DNA from: Saccharothrix carnea
Lineage (GTDB): Bacteria; Actinomycetota; Actinomycetes; Mycobacteriales; Pseudonocardiaceae
Direction: 5' to 3'
DNA length: 64,000 nucleotides
Assembly: GCF_003014735.1 (NCBI RefSeq)
Contig: NZ_PYAX01000003.1
Span: 62,001 to 126,000 of the forward strand
This document shows, piece by piece, positions 37,703 through 46,676 of the stretch. The notes under the pieces were generated by a model that was not told the DNA's origin, did no database searches, and worked only from the letters and a program-made list of their open reading frames with translations. The translations under genes were made by a program, and so were the position numbers. Position 1 is the stretch's first letter; every line of letters begins with the position of its first letter.

Positions 37703-38085
37703 TCAGAGGTAGATCTGGAAGAACATGGTCATGACGTTAGCCTGCTTCACGCCGCGGCGCCAATCCTTTTCCCCGACCGGTCCGGACCTCGTCCGCCGCG
37801 ACCACGTCACGGCGGGCGTCATCGCCAGTGCGGCGGCCGGGAACAGTGCCCCGAGCACGAGCCAGCCCGCCACTCCCCCGCCGAGCACCAGCGTGGAGCA
37901 GCAAGAGGCCAACGGTGCGCGCGACGGCCGTGCCCGTGCCGTAGAAGCCCTGGTACTGGCCCTGCTTGCCGGCCGGTGCGAGGCCGAACCCGATCTCCCA
38001 CGAGCCCGCGCCGTGCAGCATCTCGCCGACGACCTGGAGCCCCGCCGCCGCGACGAGCACCGCCACCGCCACCCGCGCGGTTCAC
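37703..38085 (-). pseudogene. Relic of an MFS transporter C-terminus, frameshifted
   Basis: Translated on the minus strand the region reads as the last third of an MFS protein in two frames. The first frame gives VAVLVAAAGLQVVGEMLHGAG and GFYGTGTAVARTVGLLLL. Near 37885-37890 similarity moves to another frame with LVLGGGVAGWLVLGALFP and AALAMTPAV, ending at a stop at 37703. A stop codon sits just before the first frame and no N-terminal two thirds exist, so this is a decayed, truncated gene. The 534-base gap 37564-38097 otherwise shows nothing. Confidence 0.65.
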
Positions 38086-38097
38086 TCGATGTGGTCG

Positions 38098-38796
38098 TTA
38101 CTCGCTGATGTCGACGATCTCGCCGTCGATCACGGTGCCTTCCACGACCGCCGGAACGTCCTCGCGCTCGGTGAAGAAGCGGGAGGCGAAGGCGCCCACG
38201 GCGCGCGTCGTGACGGCGTCGAACGTGCCACCGATCACCCCACCCACCAGCGGCACGCCCTTGGCCAGGGTGACGGTCGCCTTGCTGGTGCCGTACTTGG
38301 CCAGCAGGGTGAAGCCGACCCGCTTGTTGATCTCGCGGATGAGCTGGGCGGGGATGCGTTCGATCAGGTTCATGGTGAGCCTGGAGCCCACCTTGATGCC
38401 CGCCTTCTTCAGCAGCTCGCCACCGGCGTTGCCGAGCAGGCACACCAGGATCGCGGTCTGCACCTCGTCGCTGTCCAGGTCGTGCCCGTGCACGGCGGCG
38501 ATCGAGGCGATCAGGTGCGTCTGCACCAGGTAGGACGCGGTCAGGTTGGCGGGCAGGGTGACCGGCAGCGTGATCAGGCCGCCGACGTTCGTGGCGAACC
38601 CCTGCACCCCCGCCGCCGCCACGTGCGTCCGGATCAGGTGCTTGATCGCCTCCTCGGGCGTCAACCCCTTCTCCAACGCCTCCACGGCCATCTGCCGGGC
38701 GCCCTTGAACGGCCCGAACCCGTTGATGCCCACCTTGAGGAGGTGGTCAACGGCACTTTGCTGCACCCTGGTGATCGCACCCGGTTCGTCCACCAT
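38098..38796 (-). CDS. EcsC-family protein
   Basis: 232 residues. The glycine-rich hydrophobic stretch around AAAGVQGFATNVGGLITLPVTLP and the helical HDLDSDEVQTAILVCLLGN segment match the EcsC family (named for Bacillus EcsC, neighbour of the EcsAB transporter). Biochemistry is unknown; amphipathic glycine-rich helices suggest membrane association. ATG 38796 begins MVDEPGAITRVQQSAV; upstream open sequence is the antisense of the divergent gene. Divergent promoter region of 42 bases is shared with the Rv2629-like gene. Confidence 0.83.
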   Translation of the reverse strand: MVDEPGAITRVQQSAVDHLLKVGINGFGPFKGARQMAVEALEKGLTPEEAIKHLIRTHVAAAGVQGFATNVGGLITLPVTLPANLTASYLVQTHLIASIAAVHGHDLDSDEVQTAILVCLLGNAGGELLKKAGIKVGSRLTMNLIERIPAQLIREINKRVGFTLLAKYGTSKATVTLAKGVPLVGGVIGGTFDAVTTRAVGAFASRFFTEREDVPAVVEGTVIDGEIVDISE

Positions 38797-38838
38797 GCCA
38801 CCGAGGTTACGCGGCGGCCGATCGGGTAGCCGTGGCCC

Positions 38839-39936
38839 ATGGACATGTCTTCGTTGGGAGAGCTGGTCAGGCAACGCGGCCCGTTCGCGTCGGTCTACCT
38901 GGACGCCTCGCACGACACCGAGGACGCGGCCAAGGCCATGGAGCTGCGCTGGCGCGGGGTCCGCGAGGAACTGGCCCGGCAGGGCGCGGACGACGCGACG
39001 CTCGACGCGATGCAGGAGGCGGTGCTGTCGCCGGTGCCGGGCAGGTCCGGCCGGGCGCTGGTCGCCGCGCACGGCAGGCTGCTGCTGGACCGGGTGCTGC
39101 CGCGTCCGCCCGCCGTGGAGACCGTGCGCTGGTCGGACCTGCCGCTCCTGCTGCCGCTGGCGACCTGGATGGAGCCCTCGGTGCCGCACGTCGTCGTGCT
39201 GGTCGACCGGGCGGGCGCGGACCTGCACGGGTACGACGGGTGCGGTGAGCGGGCGACCGAGGTGCACGACGAGGTGCGCGGCGAGGAGTACCCGCTGCAC
39301 AAGGTCCGCAGTGGCGGCTGGTCGCACCGGCGGTTCCAGAACGCCGTGGAGGAGACGACCAGGCGCAACGCGGCACTGGTCGCCGCCGAGGTGGACCGGC
39401 TGGTGACCGACCTGGACGCCCGGCTGCTGGTGCTGGGCGGCGAGGTGCAGGCGCGGGCCGAGGTGCGCGAGGAGCTGAGCCCGCGCTGCCGCGACGTGCT
39501 GATCGAGGTCCAGGGGGCGACCCTGGCCGAGGGCGCCGACGACGCCGCGTTCGACCAGGCCGTGCGGTCGCTCGTGACCCAGTACCAGTTCGACCTGGAC
39601 AACGACGTGGTGGAGGAGTTCACCGCCGAGGCGGGCCGACCGCACGGCCGCGCGGTGCAGGGCCTGGCACCGGTGGTGGAGGCGTTGCGCGAGGCGAAGG
39701 TGGCCGCGCTGCTGGTGTCGGACCCGGCGCTCGGCGACCGCACCGTGTTCTCCGGCGACGACCCCGCCCAGGTCGCGCTGAAGGAGAACGAGCTGCGCGG
39801 ACTCGGCGTCGAGCACGTCGGCGAGCACCGGGCCGACGAGGCGCTGGGCACGGCCGCGGCGGCGACCGGAGCGCAGATCGTCGTCACGGACGCCACCGGC
39901 CTGCGCGAGGGTGTCGGCGCCCTCTTGCGCTACTGA
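38839..39936 (+). CDS. Rv2629-like protein (bacterial eRF1-like/baeRF fold)
   Basis: 365 residues. N-terminus MDMSSLGELVRQRGPFASVYLDAS and the central HKVRSGGWSHRRFQ block are hallmarks of actinobacterial Rv2629 homologues, which belong to the baeRF (archaeal/eukaryotic release factor-like) superfamily and bind or rescue ribosomes in hypoxia or stress. The C-terminal domain resembles an L7Ae-like fold (ALLVSDPALGDRTVF). Family annotation is by memory of the motif, function by family. ATG at 38839, with an in-frame ATG two codons later as an alternative. Ends at a strong hairpin. Confidence 0.82.
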   Translation: MDMSSLGELVRQRGPFASVYLDASHDTEDAAKAMELRWRGVREELARQGADDATLDAMQEAVLSPVPGRSGRALVAAHGRLLLDRVLPRPPAVETVRWSDLPLLLPLATWMEPSVPHVVVLVDRAGADLHGYDGCGERATEVHDEVRGEEYPLHKVRSGGWSHRRFQNAVEETTRRNAALVAAEVDRLVTDLDARLLVLGGEVQARAEVREELSPRCRDVLIEVQGATLAEGADDAAFDQAVRSLVTQYQFDLDNDVVEEFTAEAGRPHGRAVQGLAPVVEALREAKVAALLVSDPALGDRTVFSGDDPAQVALKENELRGLGVEHVGEHRADEALGTAAAATGAQIVVTDATGLREGVGALLRY

Positions 39937-39940
39937 CGCC

Positions 39941-39986
39941 GAACGGCTGGTCGGAGCGCCACGCAGGACGCTCCGACCAGCCGTTC
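39941..39986. terminator. 18-bp bidirectional hairpin terminator
   Basis: GAACGGCTGGTCGGAGCG (39941-39958) pairs perfectly with CGCTCCGACCAGCCGTTC (39969-39986) across a 10-base loop, between the convergent Rv2629-like and gluD genes. Confidence 0.85.
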
Positions 39987-39993
39987 GTGGTGC

Positions 39994-40842
39994 TCAGACC
40001 GCCGCGGCGACGACGTCCTCGGCCGGGTTCTTCTCCAGCTCGATGACCTTCTTGTCGCGCCGGCTGCGCTTCTCCAGGTACGTGGCGAGCCACGTGAGCA
40101 GCAGGCACATCGAGATGTAGAGCGCGGCCACCACGATCGTGACCGGGATCAGCGGCCGGCCGAACTCGAAGTAGCTGCCGATGTCGCGGGCGAAGTCCAG
40201 CAGCTCGTCGTAGGTGATGAGGAAGCCGAGCGCGGTGTCCTTGAGCAGCACTACGAGCTGGCTGATGATCGCAGGCAGCATCGCCCGCACCGCCTGCGGC
40301 AGCAGCACGTTCGTCATCACCTGCGTCTTGCGCATGCCCACCGCGTAGGCCGCCTCGCTCTGCCCGCGAGGCAGGGACAGCACGCCCGCGCGGAACACCT
40401 CGGCCAGCACCGAGCCGTTGTAGAGCGTCAAGCCGAGCACCACGGAGTACAGCGGCGGACCGGGCGACACGCCGTAGTGGAAGACGAAGATCAGCACGAC
40501 CAGCGGCACCGCGCGGAACAGCTCGACGACCAGCATCGACGGCACGCGGATGATCTTGTGGTCGGAGAGCTGGCCCGCGGCGAACACCGCGCCGAAGACC
40601 AGCGCGAACACCGCGCCGAGTCCGAACGCCTTGAGCGTGTTCAGCAGCGCGTCGACCAGGCTCAGCTGGATGTTCACGTACTCCAGCCACGACCACTTCT
40701 TGCCCTCGAACTGGCCGGTGGCGGCGAACCGGTAGAGAACGAAGCCGATCAGGCCGGCCACCACCACGATGGTGAGGGCCGCGTAGAGGCGGTGGCGCAG
40801 CCGGGCGCGCGGCCCGGGGACGTCGAACAGGACCGAGCTCAT
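39994..40842 (-). CDS. gluD: Glutamate ABC transporter permease GluD
   Basis: 282-residue inner-membrane permease of the His/Glu/Gln/Arg/opine family: an extra N-terminal membrane segment, then about five TM helices and the EAA loop SEAAYAVGMRKTQVM...LPQA that docks on GluA. The C-terminal tail is charged (EKRSRRDKKVIELEKNP). ATG 40842 overlaps the gluC stop by 4 bases and gives MSSVLFDVPGPR, the usual GluD start; an ATG at 40857 is possible but less likely. Confidence 0.92.
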   Translation of the reverse strand: MSSVLFDVPGPRARLRHRLYAALTIVVVAGLIGFVLYRFAATGQFEGKKWSWLEYVNIQLSLVDALLNTLKAFGLGAVFALVFGAVFAAGQLSDHKIIRVPSMLVVELFRAVPLVVLIFVFHYGVSPGPPLYSVVLGLTLYNGSVLAEVFRAGVLSLPRGQSEAAYAVGMRKTQVMTNVLLPQAVRAMLPAIISQLVVLLKDTALGFLITYDELLDFARDIGSYFEFGRPLIPVTIVVAALYISMCLLLTWLATYLEKRSRRDKKVIELEKNPAEDVVAAAV

Positions 40843-41513
40843 CGGGCGATGCTCCACCGCTTCTCAAGGCTGCGCTGCAGCAGGGTCATGGGGATCACGA
40901 GCACGATGAAGAACGCCGCGACCCACAGCAGGCCGATCAGCTGGTTCTCGCCTCGCTCGGACAGGTTGAGGCTGATGGAGCCCGCCTGGAACACCGAGAA
41001 GCCCGCCGCGATGGTGGTGTTCTTCAGCAGCGCGATCATCGTGCTCATCATCGGCGGCACGACCGCGCGCGTCGCCTGCGGCAGCACCACGGAGCCCAGC
41101 ATCTGGCCGAACGTGAGCCCCAGCGCGCGGGATGCCTCCGCCTGGCCGACCGGCACGGTGTTGATGCCCGAGCGCACGACCTCGCACACGAACGCCGCCG
41201 TGTAGAGGATCAGCGCCATGAGGGCCGCGCTGAAGTAGTAGCTGGCCGCCGAACCGCCGAACGTGTCCGCGTTCACGATCTCGAGCAGCGGGAACGCCAA
41301 GGCGAAGAAGAAGAACACCAGGGTCAGCGGCGTGTTGCGGATCAGCGTCACGTAGGTGGTGCCGATCGCCCGCATCACGGGGACCGGCGCGACCCGCAGC
41401 ATCGCCAGGATCGTCCCCAACACCAGCGACCCGACCGCGGAGATCAGGAACAGCTCGACGGTGTTGAGGAACCCGGGCCCGTACAGGTCGAGGTTGTCGA
41501 GCAGGACGTCCAT
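40839..41513 (-). CDS. gluC: Glutamate ABC transporter permease GluC
   Basis: 224 residues, about five TM helices. N-terminus MDVLLDNLDLYGPGFLNTVEL and the EAA loop QAEASRALGLTFGQML...LPQA identify it as the GluC/HisM-type permease. IRNTPLTLVFFFFALAFP precedes the third helix as in the family. Coupled to gluD by a 4-base overlap; separated from gluB by a 70-base gap holding a hairpin. Confidence 0.93.
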   Translation of the reverse strand: MDVLLDNLDLYGPGFLNTVELFLISAVGSLVLGTILAMLRVAPVPVMRAIGTTYVTLIRNTPLTLVFFFFALAFPLLEIVNADTFGGSAASYYFSAALMALILYTAAFVCEVVRSGINTVPVGQAEASRALGLTFGQMLGSVVLPQATRAVVPPMMSTMIALLKNTTIAAGFSVFQAGSISLNLSERGENQLIGLLWVAAFFIVLVIPMTLLQRSLEKRWSIAR

Positions 41514-41540
41514 CGGCTTCCTCGGCTAGGTGGGTGTGGT

Positions 41541-41574
41541 GCGGCCGGCCGCCAGGACATCGACGGCCGGCCGC
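41541..41574 (-). other. Hairpin in the gluB-gluC gap
   Basis: GCGGCCGGCCG (41541-41551) and CGGCCGGCCGC (41564-41574) form an 11-bp stem with a 12-base loop between the binding-protein gene and the permease genes. Such hairpins often stabilise binding-protein mRNA or reduce read-through to permeases. There is no T tract. Confidence 0.5.
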
Positions 41575-41583
41575 GGAGCTGGA

Positions 41584-42471
41584 TCAGTAGCGCTCGAGCA
41601 CGGGCTTCTGGGCCGTGGAGCCCGACTTGCCCAGGGTGGCGTCGTAGGCCTTCTGCCAGTCGCCGCCGCTGATGGCCGCGTCCAGGATGTCGTTGACCTT
41701 GTCGCGCAGCGCCTTGTCGTCCTTGGGCAGGCCGATGCCGTAGGGCTCGTTCGAGAACGGCTTGCCGATGACCTTCAGCGTGGTCGGCGACTGCGAGGCG
41801 TAGCCCTTGAGGATCGCGTCGTCGGTGGTGACGGCGTCGACGGCGCCCTGCTCCAGCTGCTCGACGCACAGCGAGTACGTCTGCAGCTCGACGATGTTCT
41901 CCGGCTCGGTCAGGCCCTCGGACTTGACCTTCTGGATCGGCGTGGAGCCGGTCACCGAGCAGACCTTCTTGCCCTTGAGCGTCTCGGGGCCGGTGATCTC
42001 GTTGTCGTCCTTCTTCACCAGCAGGTCCTGACCGGCGGTGAAGTACGGGCCGGCGAACGCGACCTGCTGCTTGCGCTTGTCGTTGATCGTGTAGGTGCCG
42101 ACGTAGTAGTCCACGTCACCGTTGATCAGCGCCTGCTCACGACCGGCCGAGGGGATCGCCTTGTAGTCGATCTTGTCGTCGGCGAAGCCGAGCTTGGCCG
42201 CGACGAGCTTCGCGATCTCGATGTCGAATCCGTTGAACTTGCCGCTGGTCGGGTCCTTGTAACCCAGGCCGGGCTGGTCCTCCTTGACACCGATGACGAC
42301 CCGGCCGCGGTTCTTCATCTTGTCGAACGTCGGCGAGCCGTCGACCTTCACGTCGGTGGCGACCTGCTGAGGGGGCGCCGTGCCCGTGTCGCCGGGGCCA
42401 CCCTCCTTGCCGCACGCGGTCAGGGCGAGGCCGCCGGCCAGCAGCGCCACCGCAAGGGTGCGAACCCTCAT
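41584..42471 (-). CDS. gluB: Glutamate-binding lipoprotein GluB
   Basis: 295-residue family 3 solute-binding protein with lipobox LTAC (Cys20). RVVIGVKEDQPGLGYKDP, GFDIEIAKLVAAKLGF, TYTINDKRKQQVAFAGPYF and GIGLPKDDKALR follow the family order. Delivers glutamate to GluCD. Second gene of gluABCD. The orphan protein at 7215-8048 is a likely paralogue with the same motif order. In the mycobacterial/corynebacterial relatives gluABCD lies next to the recA-recX-miaB region, as here. Confidence 0.94.
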   Translation of the reverse strand: MRVRTLAVALLAGGLALTACGKEGGPGDTGTAPPQQVATDVKVDGSPTFDKMKNRGRVVIGVKEDQPGLGYKDPTSGKFNGFDIEIAKLVAAKLGFADDKIDYKAIPSAGREQALINGDVDYYVGTYTINDKRKQQVAFAGPYFTAGQDLLVKKDDNEITGPETLKGKKVCSVTGSTPIQKVKSEGLTEPENIVELQTYSLCVEQLEQGAVDAVTTDDAILKGYASQSPTTLKVIGKPFSNEPYGIGLPKDDKALRDKVNDILDAAISGGDWQKAYDATLGKSGSTAQKPVLERY

Positions 42472-42533
42472 CGTCTTACTCCTGCTCTTCTTCGGTAGAG
42501 CGGCGCCAGGCTCAGCGCCGCGGTCGTGGGACT

Positions 42534-43289
42534 TCAGTGGGTCAGGATCTTGCCAAGGAAGTCCTTCGCGCGGTTGGACTTCGGCGCGGAGAAGAACGAC
42601 TCCGGCGTCGAGTCCTCGACGACCTCGCCGTCGGACATGAAGATCACCCGGTCCGCGGCCTTGCGGGCGAAGCCCATCTCGTGGGTGACCACGAGCATGG
42701 TCATGCCCTCCTTGGCCAGCGTCGTCATCACGTCCAGCACCTCCTGGACCATCTCGGGGTCCAGCGCGGAGGTCGGCTCGTCGAACAGCATCACCTTGGG
42801 CCGCATCGCCAGGGCGCGGGCGATCGCCGCGCGCTGCTGCTGCCCACCCGACAGCTGGGCGGGGTACTTCTCCGCCTGGTTCGCGATGCCGACCCGCTCC
42901 AGCAGCTCCATGGCCGTCTTGCGGGCCTGGGCGGTCGGGGTCTTGCGGACCTTCACCGGCGCGAGCATCACGTTGTCGACGATGCTCTTGTGGGCGAACA
43001 GGTTGAACGACTGGAAAACCATGCCGACGTCGGCGCGCAGCCGGGCGAGTTCCTTGCCCTCGGCGGGCAGCGGCTGGCCGTCCACCTCGATGACACCGGA
43101 CTCGATCGGCTCCAGCCGGTTGATCGTGCGGCACAGCGTGGACTTGCCCGAGCCGGACGGCCCGAGCACCACGACGACCTGCCCCTTCGGCACCTCGAGC
43201 GTCACGTTCTTGAGCACGTGCAGAGGTCCGAAGAACTTGTCCACGCCCGCCATCCGGATCATCGGCGGAGCAGGAGTGGCGGCGGTCAT
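42534..43289 (-). CDS. gluA: Glutamate ABC transporter ATP-binding protein GluA
   Basis: 251 residues. Walker [10 protein letters not shown] (43-51), Q-loop [11 protein letters not shown], signature LSGGQQQR and Walker [15 protein letters not shown] are intact. The ribosome site TGGAGGACTG precedes ATG 43289. First gene of gluABCD. Promoter motif CTGGAC-N19-TAGGTT lies 36-66 bases upstream. Confidence 0.95.
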   Translation of the reverse strand: MTAATPAPPMIRMAGVDKFFGPLHVLKNVTLEVPKGQVVVVLGPSGSGKSTLCRTINRLEPIESGVIEVDGQPLPAEGKELARLRADVGMVFQSFNLFAHKSIVDNVMLAPVKVRKTPTAQARKTAMELLERVGIANQAEKYPAQLSGGQQQRAAIARALAMRPKVMLFDEPTSALDPEMVQEVLDVMTTLAKEGMTMLVVTHEMGFARKAADRVIFMSDGEVVEDSTPESFFSAPKSNRAKDFLGKILTH

Positions 43290-43324
43290 CAGTCCTCCAG
43301 TAGGGGTTCCTGAGCGATGGCGGA

Positions 43325-43355
43325 AACCTAGGTGTGAAGCACCACACCAGTCCAG
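43325..43355 (-). promoter_or_regulatory. gluA promoter, shared motif with the orphan binding protein
   Basis: On the minus strand CTGGAC (43355-43350), 19 bases, TAGGTT (43330-43325), then TCCG. It is matched by CTGGAC-N18-TAGGTTTCCG at 8114-8085. Boxes assigned by eye. Confidence 0.5.
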
Positions 43356-43423
43356 GCGGTTGAGCAAGACTTAGGGTCTCAACTCTGTCACAGGGTGGCG
43401 ACACTTATCGGGGAGGCTCCACG

Positions 43424-44095
43424 GTGCGGGTGCTGTTGGTCGAGGACGACGACCGCGTGGCAGAAGCGCTGGTGCCGGCACTCACCCGGCGCGGTTTCAC
43501 AGTAGACCGGCAGGCAACCGGCCGGGGGACACTCGATCGGTTGACCGGGGTCGACGTGGTGCTGCTCGACCTGGGTCTGCCCGACGTCGACGGCGTCACG
43601 TTGTGCCGGCACATCCGCGCGGCGAGCGACGTGGCGATCATCGTCGTGTCGGCCCGCGGCGAAATCGACGACCGCATCCTCGGCCTGCACGCCGGCGCGG
43701 ACGACTACCTGGTCAAGCCCTACGACGTGGGCGAGCTGGTGGCCCGCGTGCACGCGGTGCGGCGGCGGCGCGGCGACCCGGTCGGCGTGGGCGGCACCGG
43801 CACGGAGGTGTTCGAGGTCGCCGACGTGCGGGTCGACCTGGGCCGGCACGAGGTCACCGTGGCGGGTGAACCGGTGGCTCTGTCGCGCAAGGAGTTCCAG
43901 GTGCTGGCGCTCGTGGTGGCGGCGGGTGGCGCGGTGTGCACCCGGGAGCGCATCCTGGCTGAGGTGTGGGGACGCACCTGGGCGGGTGCCAACCGGACGC
44001 TGGACGTGCACGTGGCGACGTTGCGGACCAAGCTCGGGCGTCCTTCGTTGCTGGAGACGGTGCGCGGTGTCGGGTACCGGTTGAGCGGGGGCTGA
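43424..44095 (+). CDS. OmpR-type response regulator
   Basis: 223 residues. Receiver domain with acidic pocket VEDDD (7-10), phospho-acceptor Asp49 in VLLDLGLPD and the switch Lys in DYLVKPYD. A winged-helix DNA-binding domain occupies about 130-223. The stop is followed directly by the GTG of the histidine kinase, so they form a two-component operon. Divergent from gluABCD, whose expression it might sense or control; that is only positional inference. Confidence 0.93.
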   Translation: MRVLLVEDDDRVAEALVPALTRRGFTVDRQATGRGTLDRLTGVDVVLLDLGLPDVDGVTLCRHIRAASDVAIIVVSARGEIDDRILGLHAGADDYLVKPYDVGELVARVHAVRRRRGDPVGVGGTGTEVFEVADVRVDLGRHEVTVAGEPVALSRKEFQVLALVVAAGGAVCTRERILAEVWGRTWAGANRTLDVHVATLRTKLGRPSLLETVRGVGYRLSGG

Positions 44096-45475
44096 GTGCG
44101 GTCGCGGCTGCTGGGCATCGTGTTGACGCTGGTCGTGCTGGTGCTGCTCGGCCTCGGCGTACCGCTGGGTCGCGGCGTGGCCCAGGCCGAGCAGCAGGAG
44201 ATGTTCCTGGACCGGCTCACCGACACCACGCGGTTCGCGTCGGTGGCGCAGCGGCCGTTCATCGACGACCAGCCGGAGGTGCTCAAGCCGGAGCTGCGCC
44301 GCTACCACGAGCTGTACGGCATCCGGGTGGCCCTGCTGGGGCGGGACGGGCAGGTGGTGGCCGCGTCGTCGGACGACGTGGACGTGACCTCGCCCGAGGT
44401 GGCCGACCTGGTGCGCGGCGCGCTGGCCGGTCGCCAGCCGGTCGCGCCGGAGGTGGTCATGCCGTGGGAGTCGACCGAGCTGGTGCTGGCCGAGCCGGTG
44501 CTGGAGGCGGGCGAGGTCCGGGGCGCGGTGGTCACGTTCTCGCCGACGACGAAGACGCGGGTCGAGGTGCTGCTGTGGTGGTCGGCGCTGCTCGGCGGCA
44601 GCCTGCTGGTGCTCGCGCTCGGCGTGTTCGTGGCGTTGCCGCTGGTCCGGTGGACGTTGCGGCCCGTGCGGCGGCTGGACGACGCGACCGGGCGGCTGCT
44701 GGCGGCGGTGGTGTCCGGGCAGCCCGTCGAACCGGTCGGCTCGTCGGACGGCCCGCCGGAGCTGCGGCAGCTGTCGCGGTCGTTCGACCAGATGGCGGCC
44801 AACGTCGGTGACGTGCTGGCGGCGCAGCGCGCGTTCGTCGCCGACGCCTCGCACCAGCTGCGCAACCCGCTGACCGCGCTCAAGCTGCGGCTGTCCAATC
44901 TGGAAGACCACGTGGTCGGCGAGGGCGCGGCGCACCAGGCGGCGGCGCTGGACGAGGCCAACCGGCTCAACCGGATCCTGGACGAGCTGCTGTCCATGGC
45001 GCGGGCGGGCGCCCAGTCGGTCGACCCCGTGCCGGTGGACGTGGACCGGGCGGTCGCCGGCCGCCTGTCGGCGTGGCAGCCCGCCGCCGCGGCCCGCGAG
45101 GTGCACCTGGTGCTCGACGGCGAGCCCGGCGGCACGGCGCTGGTGCCGCCGCGCGGGGTGGAGACCGTGCTGGACGCGCTGCTGGACAACGCGCTGAAGT
45201 TCACCTCGGACGGCACCCTGGTGCGCGTCGACGTGCGACGGAGGGACGGCGTGGTGCGGTTGTCGGTGGGTGACGAAGGCCCGGGGCTGGCACCGGACGA
45301 GCTGGACCGCGCCACGGACCGGTTCTGGCGCAGTCCCGCCCACCAGAACGTGCAGGGCTCCGGCCTGGGGCTCGCGCTCGTGCGGCAGATCGTGGAACGG
45401 GTGGACGGCACTGTGCGGCTGGAGTCGCCGGAGGGCGGCGGGCTGCGCGTGACCGTGGAGTTCCCCGCGGCGTGA
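44096..45475 (+). CDS. HAMP-containing sensor histidine kinase
   Basis: 459 residues. Two N-terminal TM helices enclose an extracytoplasmic region of about 130 residues, then HAMP, dimerization with H253 in DASHQLRNPLTAL, and an HATPase domain (N box DNALKFTSDG, G1 DEGPGLAP, G2 GSGLGLALV). GTG start with zero spacing from the response regulator. Ligand of the periplasmic domain is unknown. The nearby TAXI protein is a candidate, since TAXI/Tct-type binding proteins occur beside such kinases in other genomes. Confidence 0.93.
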   Translation: MRSRLLGIVLTLVVLVLLGLGVPLGRGVAQAEQQEMFLDRLTDTTRFASVAQRPFIDDQPEVLKPELRRYHELYGIRVALLGRDGQVVAASSDDVDVTSPEVADLVRGALAGRQPVAPEVVMPWESTELVLAEPVLEAGEVRGAVVTFSPTTKTRVEVLLWWSALLGGSLLVLALGVFVALPLVRWTLRPVRRLDDATGRLLAAVVSGQPVEPVGSSDGPPELRQLSRSFDQMAANVGDVLAAQRAFVADASHQLRNPLTALKLRLSNLEDHVVGEGAAHQAAALDEANRLNRILDELLSMARAGAQSVDPVPVDVDRAVAGRLSAWQPAAAAREVHLVLDGEPGGTALVPPRGVETVLDALLDNALKFTSDGTLVRVDVRRRDGVVRLSVGDEGPGLAPDELDRATDRFWRSPAHQNVQGSGLGLALVRQIVERVDGTVRLESPEGGGLRVTVEFPAA

Positions 45476-45493
45476 GTCGGGACGTGACCGCGG

Positions 45494-46417
45494 TCAGGTC
45501 GTGACGGCCACGCCTTCGGGCCGGTCGCCCACGGTGAACGGGGCGGCGGGCTTGCCGCTCACGGCGTCGATGACCGAGACGGTGTCGGACCCCGTGTTGG
45601 TGATGTAGACGAAGCTGTCGTCGGGCGCGGCCCCGGAGCCCTCGGGCATGCGCTGGACCTTGACCACGTCGAGGGGTTTGCCGCCGGGCCCGAGGATGCT
45701 GACCGTGTCGGAGCCGGTGTTGGCGACGTGGACCCGGCCACCGGGTGTGACGGAAACGCCGAGGGGCGCGTTCCCGACCTTGGTGACCTCGGTGGGGCGG
45801 TTGCTGCCGGTGTCGATGACGGTCACCGTGTCGTCGCCGGTGTTGGCCACGTACAGCCGCTTGCCGTCGAACGAGAGGGCGATACCCGATGGGAAGACAC
45901 CGACCGGGATGGTGTCCACCGGTGTCTGCGACCGGGCGTCGATGACCGTGACGCTGTCGCTGCCGTTGTTGGTCACGTAGACGCGGGAACCGTCTGGGCT
46001 GGCGACCGCGCTGTGCGGGAACCGCCCGACCGGGATGGTCTTCACCGGCGTGTTCGTCGCGGTGTCGACGACCGTGACGTTGCCGGAGCCGAAGTTCGTC
46101 ACGTAGGCGTGCGTGGGTGTGGCCGCGACGCCGAAGGGGTTGGCCCCCACGGGCACGGTGGCGACCACGGCGAGCGACCGGGTGTCGATCACGGAGAGGG
46201 TGTTGGACGACTCGTTCGTGACGTAGACGCGGTGGCCGGACGGGTGCGCGCCGACGCCGGTGGGGTAGTCGCCGACCCCGATGGTGGCCGTCACCTTGCC
46301 CAGGCGCGTGTCGTACGCGGTGACGGTGTCGGAGCCGCTGTTGGCCACGAACACCTGAATGCGCGTCGGCCATCTAGGTGAGGCATCGAAACCGGTGCCG
46401 GCCAGCACGGCGAGCAC
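45494..46417 (-). CDS. YVTN beta-propeller repeat protein, start uncertain
   Basis: 307 residues as called from GTG 46417. Seven repeats of about 42 residues, each with a V-Y/V-V-TN-x-G/S-S-D-TV-x-VID core, fold as a YVTN/40-residue beta-propeller. Upstream in frame, codons from 46418 to 46477 encode FVARSRFPRSGVAVAV joined to the propeller, which looks like a signal peptide, yet no ATG, GTG or TTG precedes it before the stop at 46480-46478. The gene may use an atypical start, or its start may have been lost. Probably exported. The 259-base gap 46418-46676 holds nothing else I can identify. Confidence 0.78.
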   Translation of the reverse strand: MLAVLAGTGFDASPRWPTRIQVFVANSGSDTVTAYDTRLGKVTATIGVGDYPTGVGAHPSGHRVYVTNESSNTLSVIDTRSLAVVATVPVGANPFGVAATPTHAYVTNFGSGNVTVVDTATNTPVKTIPVGRFPHSAVASPDGSRVYVTNNGSDSVTVIDARSQTPVDTIPVGVFPSGIALSFDGKRLYVANTGDDTVTVIDTGSNRPTEVTKVGNAPLGVSVTPGGRVHVANTGSDTVSILGPGGKPLDVVKVQRMPEGSGAAPDDSFVYITNTGSDTVSVIDAVSGKPAAPFTVGDRPEGVAVTT

Positions 46418-46676
46418 CGCTACGGCGACTCCCGAACGAGGGAATCGCGATCGGGCAACGAACGAAGAAGACGCCGCTTAAATGCGCGCGCGTACCGAAT
46501 TAACGGACATGAGCTCCCCGTATCGGCGTGGAACTTCGCACGGGACTCCGCTGGTCCCGCGCCTGCTGTCACACTAACGACCCAACGCGGAAAAGTGCCG
46601 CACGGGCCCGCGCTTGACCCCGACTTGGGCGAGCGCCCACGCCTGCGGATTCCACCGTAGGAATGACGCGAGGTCG

